From Adiantum capillus-veneris (taxonomy: Eukaryota > Streptophyta > Polypodiopsida > Polypodiales > Pteridaceae), in NCBI GenBank assembly GCA_014529385.2, contig CM043942.1:63831184-63895183 (forward strand): a stretch of 64,000 nt of DNA, read 5' to 3'. A model generated the notes under the pieces. The model did no database searches and was not told the origin of the DNA. It worked only from the letters and a program-made list of their open reading frames with translations. Made by a program: the position numbers and the translations under genes. Below are positions 35,132 to 46,959 of this stretch, one piece after another (position 1 is the first letter of the stretch; every line of letters begins with the position of its first letter).

Positions 35132-36456
35132 GTGTCTTTGTGCGCATTGCAAGCATCAGATATTTCGAAAATGAAAAATCTGCGACCAACACATATGCAA
35201 TCACGCTTTGTTCGTCAAAGGGCTCGCCCCGAGGGTAGCATGGCCAAAGGATGGCTTGTACAAGAGTCCCTTGTCCTCATCAATGAATTTTTGGTCTCAA
35301 TTGATCCAGAGATGCCCCAAATGTGGACTACTGAGGTCAACGTCAAGGTGATAGGGGACGAGCCACAGGGACAAGGCATCGTTAGGAAGATGGACATCAC
35401 AATGCGAGAAAATGTTATGAGATTTTGCCTTCTCAACTCAGACATCATGCAAAGTGGCTAGAGAGGTACGAAGGGGAAAAGCAACAATGTTTGACAGATC
35501 GCCTTCAATTCAAGCGCAACCGTGCAACTAGAAACCTTCCTTTTCCAGACCATCTTCAGAAATTACCTGACTTTCCAACTGGGTGGTGGTTAGATGCGAC
35601 ACTCTCAGAGGCAAAGAGGAGTGGAGTGTTGATTACTGAAGAGAAAGAGGAGATGTCAAGGGATTGTGATTGGCATGTGCATTTCACAACTTCCTTTTTG
35701 AGCTGTACATGAAAATTAGTTTGCTTTAATAACTTTTAGTCTGTTTCAATTTTGTGGCTGCAATATCACAAGTATGGAGCTTTGTGGTCGCATGGGAAGC
35801 ACTTCAGAGTGCAACGGATTGACGAACAAAGGGTCACTTTCGACAGTGGTGTTAGGGCAAGCTTTGACCAAGAAAGTAGGAGTAGTGCTAGGGATGAGAA
35901 TACACAGATTGGCCAGCTTGAATACTTTGGCTACATCCAAGACATCTTGAAGATTAGCTTTAGAAAGTTTGATATGTTTATCTTTGATGTCAAGTGGTTC
36001 AAAGTTATTACCAGCGGCCCTAATGCAACTGTGCGCAAAGACAAGAGTGGACTGATTCAAGTGAACTCTAGGCGGGTGTGGATAGATGTGCGGGATACAT
36101 TCGTACTTCCGAAACATTGTGAAAAGGTTGTGTTCATACACGATCCACTATGGATAGAAGCTGATGAGAATGATCTGTCTAAACCCTGCTGGCTCTATGT
36201 CGTTCAAGTTGCTCCACATAGCAAGCAAGTGTGTGAAGGATTGGATGTTGAGCTCGAAGAGGTGATTCATGAACAAAGCGCAGGACCGACTCCAACTTTA
36301 AGTTTAGATTTTGAGGTGGATGTCAGCATTCAGCAATTGTCTGAACCTAGAGATGAGGTGTCAAATAATGAAGCTGATGCGGAGAGCGACAAAGAAGTAG
36401 AGTTCGACGATGAAGATGCAGAAGTACAGATTGAGATAGACATCTTTGGTGCATGA
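35132..36456 (+). pseudogene. TNPD C-terminal half (DUF4218 end and DUF4216) of the second CACTA element
   Basis: The frame from 35132 reads FVRQRARPEGSMAKGWLVQE and FLVSIDPEMPQMW, the end of the DUF4218 region. At about 35450 the reading moves to another frame (KWLERYEGEKQQ to 35712). After a probable intron (about 35705-35755) comes the DUF4216 region with GYIQDILKISF and FDVKWF. An acidic tail ends at 36456. The N-terminal transposase_21 part, with its catalytic core, is absent and its place is taken by repeats. The order and motifs parallel the copy at 9000-10534. Confidence 0.85.
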
Positions 36457-36681
36457 GATCTCATAGAGGATGAGAGATTAACTAATGACTTTTTCTAGGA
36501 AACCTTTTGTATGGCTCTTTTTATTAGTCTACAATACACTTTAGATTTTGGTCATCTATGTAGCAGTTTCGTTGATTTGTTTCATTTGTGTAGCAGTTTC
36601 GTTGATTTGCTGTTTGTATTAATTAAGCATTTCTTACGTGAACTAACGTATTTTGTGTGTTTTGTTTGTGTATGATTATCC

Positions 36682-37330
36682 ATGGCCGATGAGGATGAGC
36701 CCTACTCTCCTAGTTTTAGTTTTCCAGTCACTCTGGCCGGCATGTCACCCGAGAAAATGGGCTCGTTTTTGTCTCAGTTCACACATGAGCAGATCGCCAT
36801 GGCACAACACCTTTGGGGTGTAGGTGCAGGTACCTCTAGACCTACTACGGCCGACCCTATGCTCGGAACTAGTGTGGTCCCTACACCGATCGGCCCCACA
36901 CCTCAGTCTAGTGTGCCCCCTACGCCTAGGACTCATGTGCCCTCTACACCGATAGGTGGTTCATCCTTGAGATGACGTCATCGTCGTTTTGGAGGCGGTG
37001 GTTGCTGTGGTAGTGGTTCTACCGATGCGTCTACACCACCGAGAGAGCGCCCACCACTCTCTTCAGTAGATAGTTCACCGATGGGCACACCACGTACACC
37101 TTGGGGATCACACGAGCATGATCCTAGCAAGGTGTACAGGAGCAGATATGGGCCTATTGTGGCAGATAGGGTGGGAAAGAAAATGCGACAGAGGATTCAA
37201 CAGCTCTGTACGATTCAGTTTGGTCATACTGTGATGGAGATTTGGGAAAATCTCGATCTTGAGAGAAAGAATTACATTGTCGATACCATTCAGAGAGAGT
37301 ACAGGCCGGTAGAGGGGTATGACAAGGTCT
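36682..37330 (+). pseudogene. TNPA-like / plant transposase (Ptta/En/Spm) exon, truncated
   Basis: An ATG at 36682 opens a frame with an acidic start (MADEDEPYSPSFSF) and a Pro/Thr-rich repeat (VPTPIGPTPQSS, VPPTPRTHVPSTP). It is interrupted by one TGA at 36973-36975, probably from CGA. It continues in the same frame through RYGPIVADRVGKKMRQRIQQ and FGHTVMEIWENL to EGYDKVS near 37330. This resembles the DNA-binding TNPA-type protein encoded beside TNPD. A GT at 37327 may be a splice donor, or the sequence may simply end at the junction with gypsy DNA. Confidence 0.6.
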
Positions 37331-40218
37331 CGAACGTCTTTTGTTTTTCAGCTTTATCTTTGTTTATTAAAACTACATTGAGATCTATCTCTGTTAATGG
37401 AAAAATATTCATAGCTGCCAACATTTTCTTAATTTTCTTCACCTTGTACTTCTGGCAGAGCTCTTTGGGTCTCAGCTCTTTTCTCCAACTTCTGGTGTTA
37501 TTCGTCTGAATCTGGATTCTACTACCAGCCCCTTGTATTGTCAAAGTCTGATTAGCATAGTCGTGAATAGCCTGTGTCGTTCACAGCCATGGGTGTCCCA
37601 GTAGCATCCTATACGCTCCTTGCACATCCAGTACTAGGAAACTGGCTTTGAACTTTGCTTTGCCCACTCGTATTTTCATATTCTCTACCATTCCAGTTGC
37701 CTGTACCACTCGCTGATCCGTCATTCGGACTTTGAAAGGTGCTGGTTTTAGGTTAGTAATTCCCATCCTTTGCTAAAGATGTACTCCCAAAATTTTTACC
37801 GTTGCTCCTCCATCTGATATGACGCTTGAGAGTGGTTCCCACTGTTTCCTCACTTTGTAGTCCACCCGAATCACCGACACTTCATCATCTCTGACAACTG
37901 TCAAGTCGACTCATCTGGCCTACGCCTCAGCCTTCATTCGCTACCTGATGAATTTTGCTGCTTCAGGTAGAGTTCTTCTAATGTCCTCTAACTCCACAGT
38001 GAGTTTCTGAATTCTGTCACAAATTTTGACATGAATTTCCTCTTTCTCATGATCAGAGTTGTCATCAGAACTTGAAGAACTGGCATTATCTTCACAATAC
38101 CATTCCTTTGGTTCAGTGCTTTTAGCTCCTTTAGCAGTTCCCAACTCTTTCATCAACCCTTGTACTGCAGCCAACATGGTCTCATGCATCCCAGGCTTTG
38201 ACTGATTTGGTTGTGCTTTTTCAGACAAATGGGTAGGTATCTTGTGAATGACCCGGGTATCAGAACTCTCTGGTTGCTCTAGAAGCTTCTTGGCTAAATC
38301 CTCAGTGATTTTCGCTGCTAGTTCTCTTTGCTCATGCCATTCATCCACCACCTTATTTTTACCCTTGGCCTTCCATACCTCTCTCTGGTGAGCCCATTTG
38401 CTACTTTCAAGTTGACTGATTTTGCTGGTCTGTCTGGAATTTCCTCAATCACCACCCCTTTCCTTCGTGTAACTGCTCGTACAGGAACTGGTTCTGGAAC
38501 CTTCGTCTCGGTATCCGCAGCTCCAGGTGTTTCTGGACACTGAGCCGCAAAATGCCCATACTTACCACATGTATAGCAATTCAGGCTTCGATTTTGAAAA
38601 TTACCACGACCTCAGCCTTGGCTGGTACCCGCTTGGTATCTACCGTGCCCTGCTCCAATACCACTTGCACTGGTTTCTCCTCTTGAGAAATGCTGGTAGT
38701 TTCCACTCTTACTGGTTCAACATTGGTGAATGCTACCAATGACAAATATTTTCCCTTCTTAAAATGATGAATTCAAATACCACAGTTGTTCCATAAATGG
38801 CCATAGGCTTTGCAATAAGTACACTGTGTACATTCGTTTGAAACATGGTCTTTAGATTTACACTTTGAACACCAAGTTTCCATTCTTCTTACCGGTTGTC
38901 TGGTCTGGCTAATTTCAGCAATTTGCCAGATCATCTCTTCAATCTTCCTAGACCAAGATCCACCTTTTCCCTTCTTAAAATGATGAATTCAAATACCACA
39001 GTTGTTCCATAAATGGCCATAGGCTTTGCAATAAGTACACTGTGTACATTCGTTTGAAACATGGTCTTTAGATTTACACTTTGAACACCAAGTTTCCATT
39101 CTTCTTACCGGTTGTTTGGTCTGGCTAATTTCAGCAATTTGCCGGATCATCTCTTCAATCTTCCTAGACCAAGATCCTTTCTTAGTCTTGTCTTTGGTTC
39201 TTTCATCTGAACTGCTTTCAGAGCTACTGGAGGCTCTACTGGACTCAGAATCTGAAGTAGAAGTACTGCCACTACTGGACCTCCTCTTCTTATGACTCTT
39301 TTCCTTCTTAGCTTGCTGTTTGAGCTTCAGGGTCTGCTGCACCAAATCATTGAATTTCTTGGTTGGTGTCGGCACCTTCTGTTACCTAAGATTCTTACTG
39401 CAAAACCCATTCAAAAACCATGCTTGCAGCCGCTTTTCGGATGGTGGTTCCTGCAGTTGTCTAGTTAGTTCCTTGATTTTCTCAACATAGCTTCTGATTG
39501 ACAATTTTCCCTGCCTTATCTTATCTAGCTAATAGAGTATATCCTCATCCCCTCTGTTGTCTGAATATTCCAATTAGAAAGCTTTCAGTAGTTTATTGTA
39601 TGATCTGAGTTGACAAGCCGGATAATGGTAGTACCATTTCCTTGCTGCCTCCTTTAATGTTTGCGGAAAGTAGTCACCCCAATCATCTTCATCAATATTT
39701 TTTAACTCAGCATACTGCTCAAAGGCTTGGATATGAACATCCGGGTCCTCCTTCTTTCCCCCTTTGAACATGGGAAAAGAAATTTTCAATGAAGATGTGT
39801 AATCATGTTTATCAGCCTCATTTCTTCCTCTCCTCACCGTGGAATCCCGACTCCTTTTTGCAGCCTTCTTACAAAAGTTTGTGTCTGCATCCCAATTAAT
39901 TTTTGCCTCGGTCTCAATTGCTGTCTCCTCTCTAGCTTTTCTACTGGAACTATGACGACTTCCTTTACTGCCTCTGGCACCTTTGTCTCCCTATTTGGTC
40001 CGAGAACTCTTGGCCTTGCGTTCTTCTGTTTCAGCTCTGCATCGTTTGGACTGACTGGAATTTTGAGAGTCCTGTGCATCATCAGCATGACTGTGCTCCT
40101 CCTGAGCCTCAATGTCAATTACTTGTTTATCCTTGGGATCAGAGTCTCTTTCTGACTCCTCAGGAATAGGGACGACATGGTAGGATGGTTTCCGACCACG
40201 ACTGGGTTTGGGTGCCAT
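37330..40218 (-). pseudogene. Gypsy gag-protease polyprotein remnant
   Basis: Reading leftwards, the start is MAPKPSRGRKPSYHVVPIPE at 40218, with a charged N-terminus. The gag core contains ISFPMFKGGKKEDPDVHIQA and ARKWYYHYP (39574-39837). Stops at about 39571-39574 and 39522 follow, then a Ser-rich stretch. Paired CCHC knuckles (CSKCKSKDHVSNEC and CTYCKAYGHLWNNC) lie near 38989-39110 and are duplicated further left. Another knuckle (CYTCGKYGHFAAQC) is near 38535-38580. A protease-like end reads FLVLDVQGAYRMLLGHPWL (37581-37650), and pol linker sequence runs on to about 37330. Frames shift several times. Confidence 0.85.
38749..39180 (-). repeat. 216-bp tandem duplication of the gag zinc-knuckle region
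   Basis: Copies lie at 38749-38964 and 38965-39180. The length is 72 codons, so the frame is kept. Each copy encodes two CCHC knuckles, and the copies differ at only a few bases. Confidence 0.9.
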
Positions 40219-40296
40219 TACTGTAGCTGAAACTTAAATTGGGAGAGGAGTCTGCTGGTCAACGAGCAACAGCTCTAGCCACCGTGATCGCCAAAA

Positions 40297-40813
40297 TGGA
40301 ATTGGAGCTGATCTCTTTCGATAGGCTGTTTCCAGTGTTAGAGTTCACAGCTACTTGTGATTCATTAGTTCAATCAGTAGGACTGGAGGAAAGATAGAAA
40401 CTGATCTAGAATAGTTATATGAACTGGAATACATCTACTAAGAATTAGAAAAGCTGAATGACTTGAATTAGTGTTCAGATTCAGATTCAGATTCAGAAGA
40501 AATGGATACAAAGAATATCTGGCTGAAGTGTACTTGACTACTGTATTAGAAATTACAGAGTAAGAGTACAAGTGGGAATAATGTAGCCTAGGAATAGCTT
40601 CATGACTACAATCACACACTAAGAGTAGGAAGTCAAAAGATAAAACAACCCAAAAGTACAACCAACAATTCCCAACCCGATTACAATGTAATGGGTCCTA
40701 TTTATAGCTTCTTGGAGTTATTGTGGTAACCATCATAGTAATTACTGAATGATCCGCTTCCTGACTTTCCAAGAGATGGTTCCCACCTAGTGAAACTGCC
40801 TCTGCCATCTACA
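40297..40813 (-). repeat. Inferred 5' LTR of the gypsy fragment
   Basis: On the minus strand it starts TGTAGATGGCAGAGG and ends AATTCCA. A TATA box (CTATAAATAG, about 40698-40708) lies inside, and a TGG-starting candidate primer site (TGGCGATCACGG) follows three bases later. No second LTR is present, so the bounds rest on these features and on where homology to element Z resumes. Confidence 0.5.
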
Positions 40814-40921
40814 GACCTCGACGAGCAAGAGAAAGATAAAGAGATCACCTTGAGAGGCCATGCCTCTTAGAGGAAAGAAAGAGAAACGTCCTTCCCCTCT
40901 TCCATGAATCCTCCTTCCCTG

Positions 40922-40935
40922 AGCTCTTATACCAA
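40922..40935 (-). other. Primer-binding site of element Z
   Basis: On the minus strand TTGGTATAAGAGCTC directly follows the LTR. It is one base away from the initiator-Met site TGGTATCAGAGC. Confidence 0.7.
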
Positions 40936-41084
40936 TGTGAGACAAAGGGAAGATAGACATGCTCATAACCACCCAACCTGCCTCTATATAGGCCCCTCGC
41001 CCTCTGGCTCTTAGCTACATATAGCCCCTGCACTGCATGTGTATCTAAAGTTGACCCTTGGCCTATCCTACCTTAGGCTTGACA
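40936..41084 (-). repeat. 5' LTR of element Z
   Basis: On the minus strand it runs TGTCAAGCC to GTCTCACA, 149 bp, with CCTCTATATAGGC as a possible TATA region. It is the partner of 30605-30759 and a diverged relative of the 143-bp LTRs of element Y. Confidence 0.75.
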
Positions 41085-43751
41085 TTGTCACTCTCAATTG
41101 ATCACATACAAGGCATATGAGCTTTGCAAACCCCATCGAGATTCAAAAAACACCAGATGGCACATTTTGTCAGCAAGGGCTCATAAATGGCCCCCCAAAA
41201 AAATTCAATCGGCAATAACTCGCTCATTTGGGATCGGATTCTCAATCCAAAATGATTGGCATTCTCCACAATTCATCCTCTTCATGCCCATCCACTGAAA
41301 CCAACTTTGACCCCCTGTCATCATCTGCCCTACCCATCTTGCATGTGCAAACACCTCTAGGTTCAAACATCAATATCTTGCAATCCGTGGCTCCGTTTGA
41401 TGATCTATCTAGACGAGATCCTTTAAAACTTCAAGATCTACATCCCAAATCCAAAAACTAGCCATGTGATCCTCTTTACCTGCCATCCCATTTGGCCCTC
41501 TTTGGAGCCCTTTTGACCTAAGAAACCTCATTAGGCATACATCCCTACTACCACTTGCCTACCCAAGATCCTCCCACTTGCTTCATCTTTTTGCCATGCA
41601 CCTGCTAGCCTATACATACCTGCTTGTGCCATCTTCTATGGTCGACCAAATTTGGTTGCACCACTATGCTAATGCTAATTTTTCATTGATAGCTTCCATC
41701 TTAATATGGTATGTGCATTGATGTATCCTAGCCATGCACCTATAAGTGATATCCCTGGGTATCATAGTTTCTTAAAACATACATCTATTCATGAGACATT
41801 GGCAATAGGTAAAAATTGAAGTTTAAATCTATATGTGAAGCACTAAATTGGCATTAAGATATTGTTAAAAATCAAATTCCTTCCATGTAATTCTCAGGTA
41901 GACATCTCATTAAAAGCTGTTAATACAATAAGAGTAACACTATGTTTAGATCCTCATATGTTGGATGCAACCACCTATTGTTTAGCATGTATGAATACGA
42001 TAGCCATTATTGGTTAAAATTAGTACTGAGAGAAGAATTTGTGTTGATTATGAGGATAATTCATTGTTCTAAAATAGATCAATCAATGTTAAGTATATCG
42101 TTTGATGTTAGTGTATTCAAAGCTACTACTACTACTACTAAACAAAAACTATATGAAGTCAAACACCCTATGTTTTTAGCTCACATGTTGTTTGCTTCAA
42201 TGACTTGTTTTCAAACAAGAAACCATGTATGCATATCCCTGAGGATATTTGACCAGTGATGTCCATAACTAATGTTCATCTAGACCTAGACCAAGACTTA
42301 AATGCATGCCATGTTGGTGGGTCATGCTACACATATAATGTGAGGGTATGTAAAGATAATGTCTATGTGTTTTGGGAGAAATAATTATGACTAGAATGTG
42401 TCAGAAGTAAGACTTTTTATGCACAATTACTGTACTAAGTTAGACAGTCCTTTGGTATCCGGTTTGTTAACAAGCAGTAGGAAAGGTTAACGTCTTAATT
42501 TCACTATCTAGATAATATAAATAGATTATGCCATTGAACTATTGTGTTTTGATATTTTTGAAAAAAATTAAGATACATCAACCCTAGAAAAAATTGTCCA
42601 GCATCTTGTTTGTTTTCCTAGTTTTTTTCTTAAAGACACAGTACTCACACAGGAGATCATCCCCTCTTCAATTCATCTTTCATATGATCCTGTAATAATG
42701 TGATCACTTTGAAAGGTAACTACTACTATTACATTAGTTATGTTTATTTCATAAACCAGCATAGGCAGTATTCAAGATTTTAATTTTTAAATATGACTAT
42801 AACATTTATGTCAAGCTTATAACAAATATAATCTCAGCAAAGATTGTAGGTACACAAGCCAATCGATGTGTGAATTCAGAATGGACGAACTCATACCCTT
42901 CAGATACATTAGAAATCCATGCTGAGAATGGTCAAAACTGGTACGCATATGATTGCGTAGATGGGCACCAAGCAAGATATAGATGTGTAAGATCGTGAGC
43001 AAGTGCGTAAGTATGAACATGTGTGTGTGTGTATGTGTGTGTGGGTGTGTGTGCATGTGCGTGTAAGACTCTGATGGGGAAGATTTTCATAGCGTATATT
43101 GATATGGCTAAAGTGAGCTAGGAAAATAATGATATGGCTAAGGTGAACAAGGCAAAGTGTAGAGAAGCCATGAGCTAGATATTATAGTTTACCGAAGTCC
43201 TAAGTATAGCAAGGATGCATTCTAGGCAAGAAATATGATGCGTGTCCACGACTAATAAATATCCCAGCTTATTTATGGCGAGCCTTCCTTATGTTATGTT
43301 TATCAAAGAGGGTCCGAGCCATGTCAAGCCCATCTATAGTGTCCATCCAACTCCACTTTTCTCATGGGTATCGAAGTTCATGGCCACTAGAGTGGACAAC
43401 CTTTTTTTTGTATAATATATACATGTATACAACTCAAAACCACTTGATGGCCCATGAAAGTATCCTCATCTGTATTTTAATGGGAAACGTTAAAGTCTAT
43501 TACTGAAGCCAAGGTGATTCACCATATAACAATTAAAATTTGGTAGTATACACTTAAAGGTTTTCAATATAAGATTAAGTACTTTTAGGTGCTCAAGACA
43601 TAAACCCCATTGAGGTGAGGAAAGAATCCTTTATTAAAAATCTACCCAGATGAGTACATTCTTAAGATAGGATTAGCCTTACATTGTAGCTATGGGCTAG
43701 AATTAGTGGGTGGACCATGCCAGTTAACCAAAAAAACCCTCGACATAAGTA
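41085..43751. other. Intergenic, no gene recognised
   Basis: The sequence is AT-rich with only short ORFs. An (ACT)n run lies at about 42123-42140 and a (GT)n run at about 43018-43062. I see no protein motif. Confidence 0.4.
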
Positions 43752-43755
43752 TTAA

Positions 43756-45092
43756 CACTAGAATGGTAACATGACACTTTTATGTCCTTGGACACTTTTG
43801 TGTCCTGTTAAGTGACCATTTTGCTTGAATTATTTGAAGAGTATGAGAATGGATTTCTAGGTGCTATATATCCACAAATTTGCCTTATGAGCTGAAAAAA
43901 ACTTAGCATTTTTTTTGGAGTATCGATCTCACCATTAACCTTACTCTTGCACAACATTTTTGAACCTAAACTGTGTGAAAACACGGGTCCTGTTTTTGGC
44001 TTTTTTTCAATTTTTGGCAACTATACCACTCTAAACTTCATGTTTGTGAGGTTTAGATGGCTAGAGGTTAGGCCTTCATAGTTCTCAACATGTTTTGATG
44101 CTTGTAGGGAGAGCTAAGTGTTAAAATTGAAAGTTATGACCAATTTACAAGAATTGCATAATCCTGTTTTTTGGCCAAAATTAGCACTTTTATGATTTTT
44201 TTGGGGGCTTTCTTGATATCCAAATTCAATTTTGATTGTGTAAGTGTAATATATAACATAAAGATAATCTTCCTTGAGTTTTGGGGGACCTAATATGCTA
44301 TATAGCATAGTATATAATGATGGTTGAGTTTTTTGATTGCTGAATAATACGACACATTTTAGAGTAGCAAGTATAAATTTCTTGATATTGCTAGTTTCTT
44401 AGGCCAATTGTGTGTATTTTGTAGGTAGTAACCATCTAATCATAGACTACAAACTTGGCTAGATATTGAGTAGTTTCTATGGGTTTCTAGAGGTCATAAT
44501 GCTAAACCCAGTTTTTTCATGTTTGCTGTATTTAGCACTTTATCATTGCCCCCAAGGTTCCAATTGTAAGAGATCCATTATCCTTTTAACATGCTCCATG
44601 GATCCTTTTGAATCCAAAGGCCCAAAGGGAACTAAGAAAACATGTATATAGTATTTGTATTGAGCATGACTATAGAAACTTTGATGATAGGTCCGCAGAA
44701 TGGCAAAAATGCAACTTTTTTGTACCTATTTTTCTTGCCCAAAAAAACATTAATGAGGTAAAAGCAACCATATGTTTTGGTCACCAACCCATTGAAGTTA
44801 ACGGGGCATTTTATCTCATGTCCTACAAAAATCCCCACTCTTATTTATATGCAATCAACCGTAAGAAATTGCTGTTTTGGGCAAAATGCACTGGTCCATC
44901 AACTTTGGAGGCTTGTAGTGACCAAGGGATGAGAAAAATTACAAGTTTCTCATTTTTTCCATATGTAGTAGTTATTGAACTATAAGCTCATGAAAGGATT
45001 TTTCAAAATGAGTGGATCTAATATGGTTTTGGAAATTTTTCCCAAAACCCTGAAAGGACACTTTTATGTCCTGTTAGGTTACCATTATAGTG
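43756..45092. mobile_element. 1.34-kb TIR element flanked by TTAA (non-autonomous, piggyBac-like target)
   Basis: The left end CACTAGAATGGTAACATGAC and the inverted right end CACTATAATGGTAACCTAAC match at about 17 of 20 positions. TTAA stands on both sides (43752-43755 and 45093-45096). Subterminal near-palindromes of the type GGACACTTTTGTGTCC occur at both ends. ORFs inside, the longest at 44608-44985, match nothing I know, so it looks non-autonomous. TTAA duplications are the hallmark of piggyBac. Because TTAA is palindromic, a TA duplication with slightly longer ends is also possible. Confidence 0.7.
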
Positions 45093-45096
45093 TTAA

Positions 45097-45905
45097 TGGA
45101 GTTTGCATTTCTAGCACATACTAATTGTGTATAGCACCATATCAAAGGAATTACATCAGTTAGAGTCTATCATAAACTTCCCAATGATGTGACGTTGTTG
45201 GTAGATTTGGTGTTTGATGATACATGATATTTTTTGCATCACATAATATATGTCCATAGTCAATATGCTAGCAACGATTCAACAAGTGTATATGGGGTTC
45301 AGATGATATCATTGTGCTGTAGGGTTAGGACTATCAGTGTATCATGCATCAATGCAAGGTCAATGAAAGTAAGAGATGTGTGTGTGTGATATATCATTGA
45401 GACTTACGTGAAATGTGTAATTCATGTATATACATTGTATACTATGTATGCATGTTTGATTGCAACTTTAAGAATATAATTGTGTGCTTCATGTATATAC
45501 ATTGTATACTATGTCTGCATGTTTCATTGCAACCAGGGATTTCATTCACGTCCTCACGTGAAGTGCAAAGTGATAATAACTCATGTTATTAACACTCCAT
45601 GAAGTGTTCATAACATCAAATTCACAAGTACCTGCTAGAACTGGCCCTTCCTGTTAGCTTGATGGGCAAGCTATCATGCCCAGCGGGCTCGCGGCTATAA
45701 CCTCCTCTTGCTCCCCATTTTGGAGGTGGCTATATAATGATGTCGATCCTTGCATGTGTCTATTTTGGCACACTTGTTGGCTTAGTTGAGGTGCTGGTTC
45801 TCATTCAGGTAGCTTTGGTTACTATATTTTTTAACATCACAAACATTTGCAACTTACTTCCCCTTGGGTGTCTATCTGCCTAGAAACAAGTTTGGGTAGG
45901 GAGCA
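45097..45905. other. No gene; includes a 67-bp tandem duplication
   Basis: The phrase TTCATGTATATACATTGTAT starts at 45421 and again at 45488. The 60 bp before 45906 resembles 58028-58080, so this is the pre-insertion host sequence of the chromovirus. Confidence 0.5.
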
Positions 45906-45909
45906 TCCT

Positions 45910-46816
45910 TGTAACATCTAATGCACTAGTAACTTGTGTGTAGCGGAAATTGATAACATAGTGAGAATTCATTAAGAACAAGTTCCTAATGAGCATAGAG
46001 AGAGTACTTAATTTCAAAAAGAAGCATAGCCATTTACACCTAGCTAATTTGGCATTGACAATACTTGAAAAGAGAGAGAAATAGAACAATTGACAACCAT
46101 TGAGGACCGGATTTACATGGAGCCAGTGACCCCTCCATAAAGGCTTTGTATTATAGCTTCTCCCATCAAAGGAGAATTTTGTACAATGCAATTCTTGTGT
46201 TTCTTGACAATAATCGATGGTGCAATGAAGATGGAATCTTCATGCACCAATTTATGCTTGAAAAACACACCTAGTGTCCCTAGCCTCAGTCCCAAGACCT
46301 CACACACCGTCAAAAATGGTGAGAACTAGTAGGAAATGAGGATAGATTGAAAGGAAAAAGATGTATCTTACAAGAAAGAAATATTCTCCTCACATAATTA
46401 CTCTAATAGCATAGCTTAGCTTAGTAATTAGCATGGTAGAGGAGATGAGCATGCCATTGAAGGTTGGCTCTTGGTTGGATTTACATTCCATAGCCAAGAG
46501 TTGTTGGTGTAGGCCTCAACTTCTCAATGCTTGGAGAAGGAGATGGAGTTATTCTTGCACACATGAGTTGTGTGTGTGTGTGTGTGTGTGTGGCAATGTG
46601 CTAGACTAAAATGCAGCCTTCTACTCATGCTGGCCTCTCATTGGCTCCTGCAAAGCTTAGCCAATCACAAATTAGAAGCATAATTGATAGCCTTGAGAGA
46701 TGTGTCCCCCTTTTTCCTTTTGTGAGAGATTTAGGTAATTAAATAATTCATTTAAACTCTCATTGGACCTTTTTGTCTTCCGGCCAATAGGAATCAGGCA
46801 AACCGTTGGGCTTCTG
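45910..46816 (-). repeat. Chromovirus 3' LTR, left part
   Basis: It aligns with 55059-55985 of the 5' LTR. It contains a (TG)n repeat at about 46569-46592 and is interrupted by element Y after TTCTG (46812-46816). Confidence 0.85.
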
Positions 46817-46959
46817 TGACAGGCCTAGGGGACTGGAATGTGTGATTCTCCTCCCAACCATGTCCTATATAGGCCCTTGGCTTGGCTAAATATTGGAAGC
46901 CCCTTAACACACGTCCGTCCTAGCGCTTGGCCTTGCCCGGTTCTAACCTTGGGATGACA
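46817..46959 (-). repeat. 3' LTR of element Y
   Basis: On the minus strand it begins TGTCATCCCAAGG and ends GGCCTGTCA. It contains CCTATATAGG. Confidence 0.85.

Larger units (their letters stand above)
31800..37330 (+). mobile_element. CACTA (En/Spm) transposon, right end deleted
   Basis: The left terminus is CACTACAAGAGGTC, close to the plant CACTA consensus CACTACAAGAAA. Subterminal GGCGTC/CGACGCC motifs follow at 31824-32000. The element contains satellite-like arrays, TNPD-type DUF4218/DUF4216 exons and a TNPA-like exon. It stops at about 37330, where gypsy sequence in the other orientation begins. The unoccupied site is preserved in element Y near 47980 (AAAGAAACTAAATAC). Confidence 0.85.
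37330..40813 (-). mobile_element. Ty3/gypsy element fragment: 5' LTR, gag and protease
   Basis: On the minus strand, an inferred LTR (40297-40813) is followed by gag from the ATG at 40218, zinc knuckles and a retropepsin-type segment. It stops at about 37330 before reverse transcriptase. Polymerase, integrase and the 3' LTR are missing. It sits inside element Z close to Z's 5' end. Confidence 0.75.
30605..41084 (-). mobile_element. LTR retrotransposon 'Z' with short LTRs, carrying nested insertions
   Basis: A 3' LTR at 30605-30759 with an adjoining purine tract (minus strand, GGGGGGAGTAA) and a 5' LTR at 40936-41084 with a primer site bound one element. About 1.03 kb next to the 3' LTR (30760-31790) is homologous to 46960-47985 in element Y, and the 5'-proximal 120 bp also matches Y. 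The middle has been replaced by a CACTA element and a gypsy fragment. The flanks TCATC and TTGTC do not form an exact duplication. Confidence 0.7.

Noticed and set aside
44608-44985. 125-codon ORF inside the TTAA element as its transposase
   Set aside because: It is too short for a piggyBac or other DDE transposase and has no recognisable catalytic motif.
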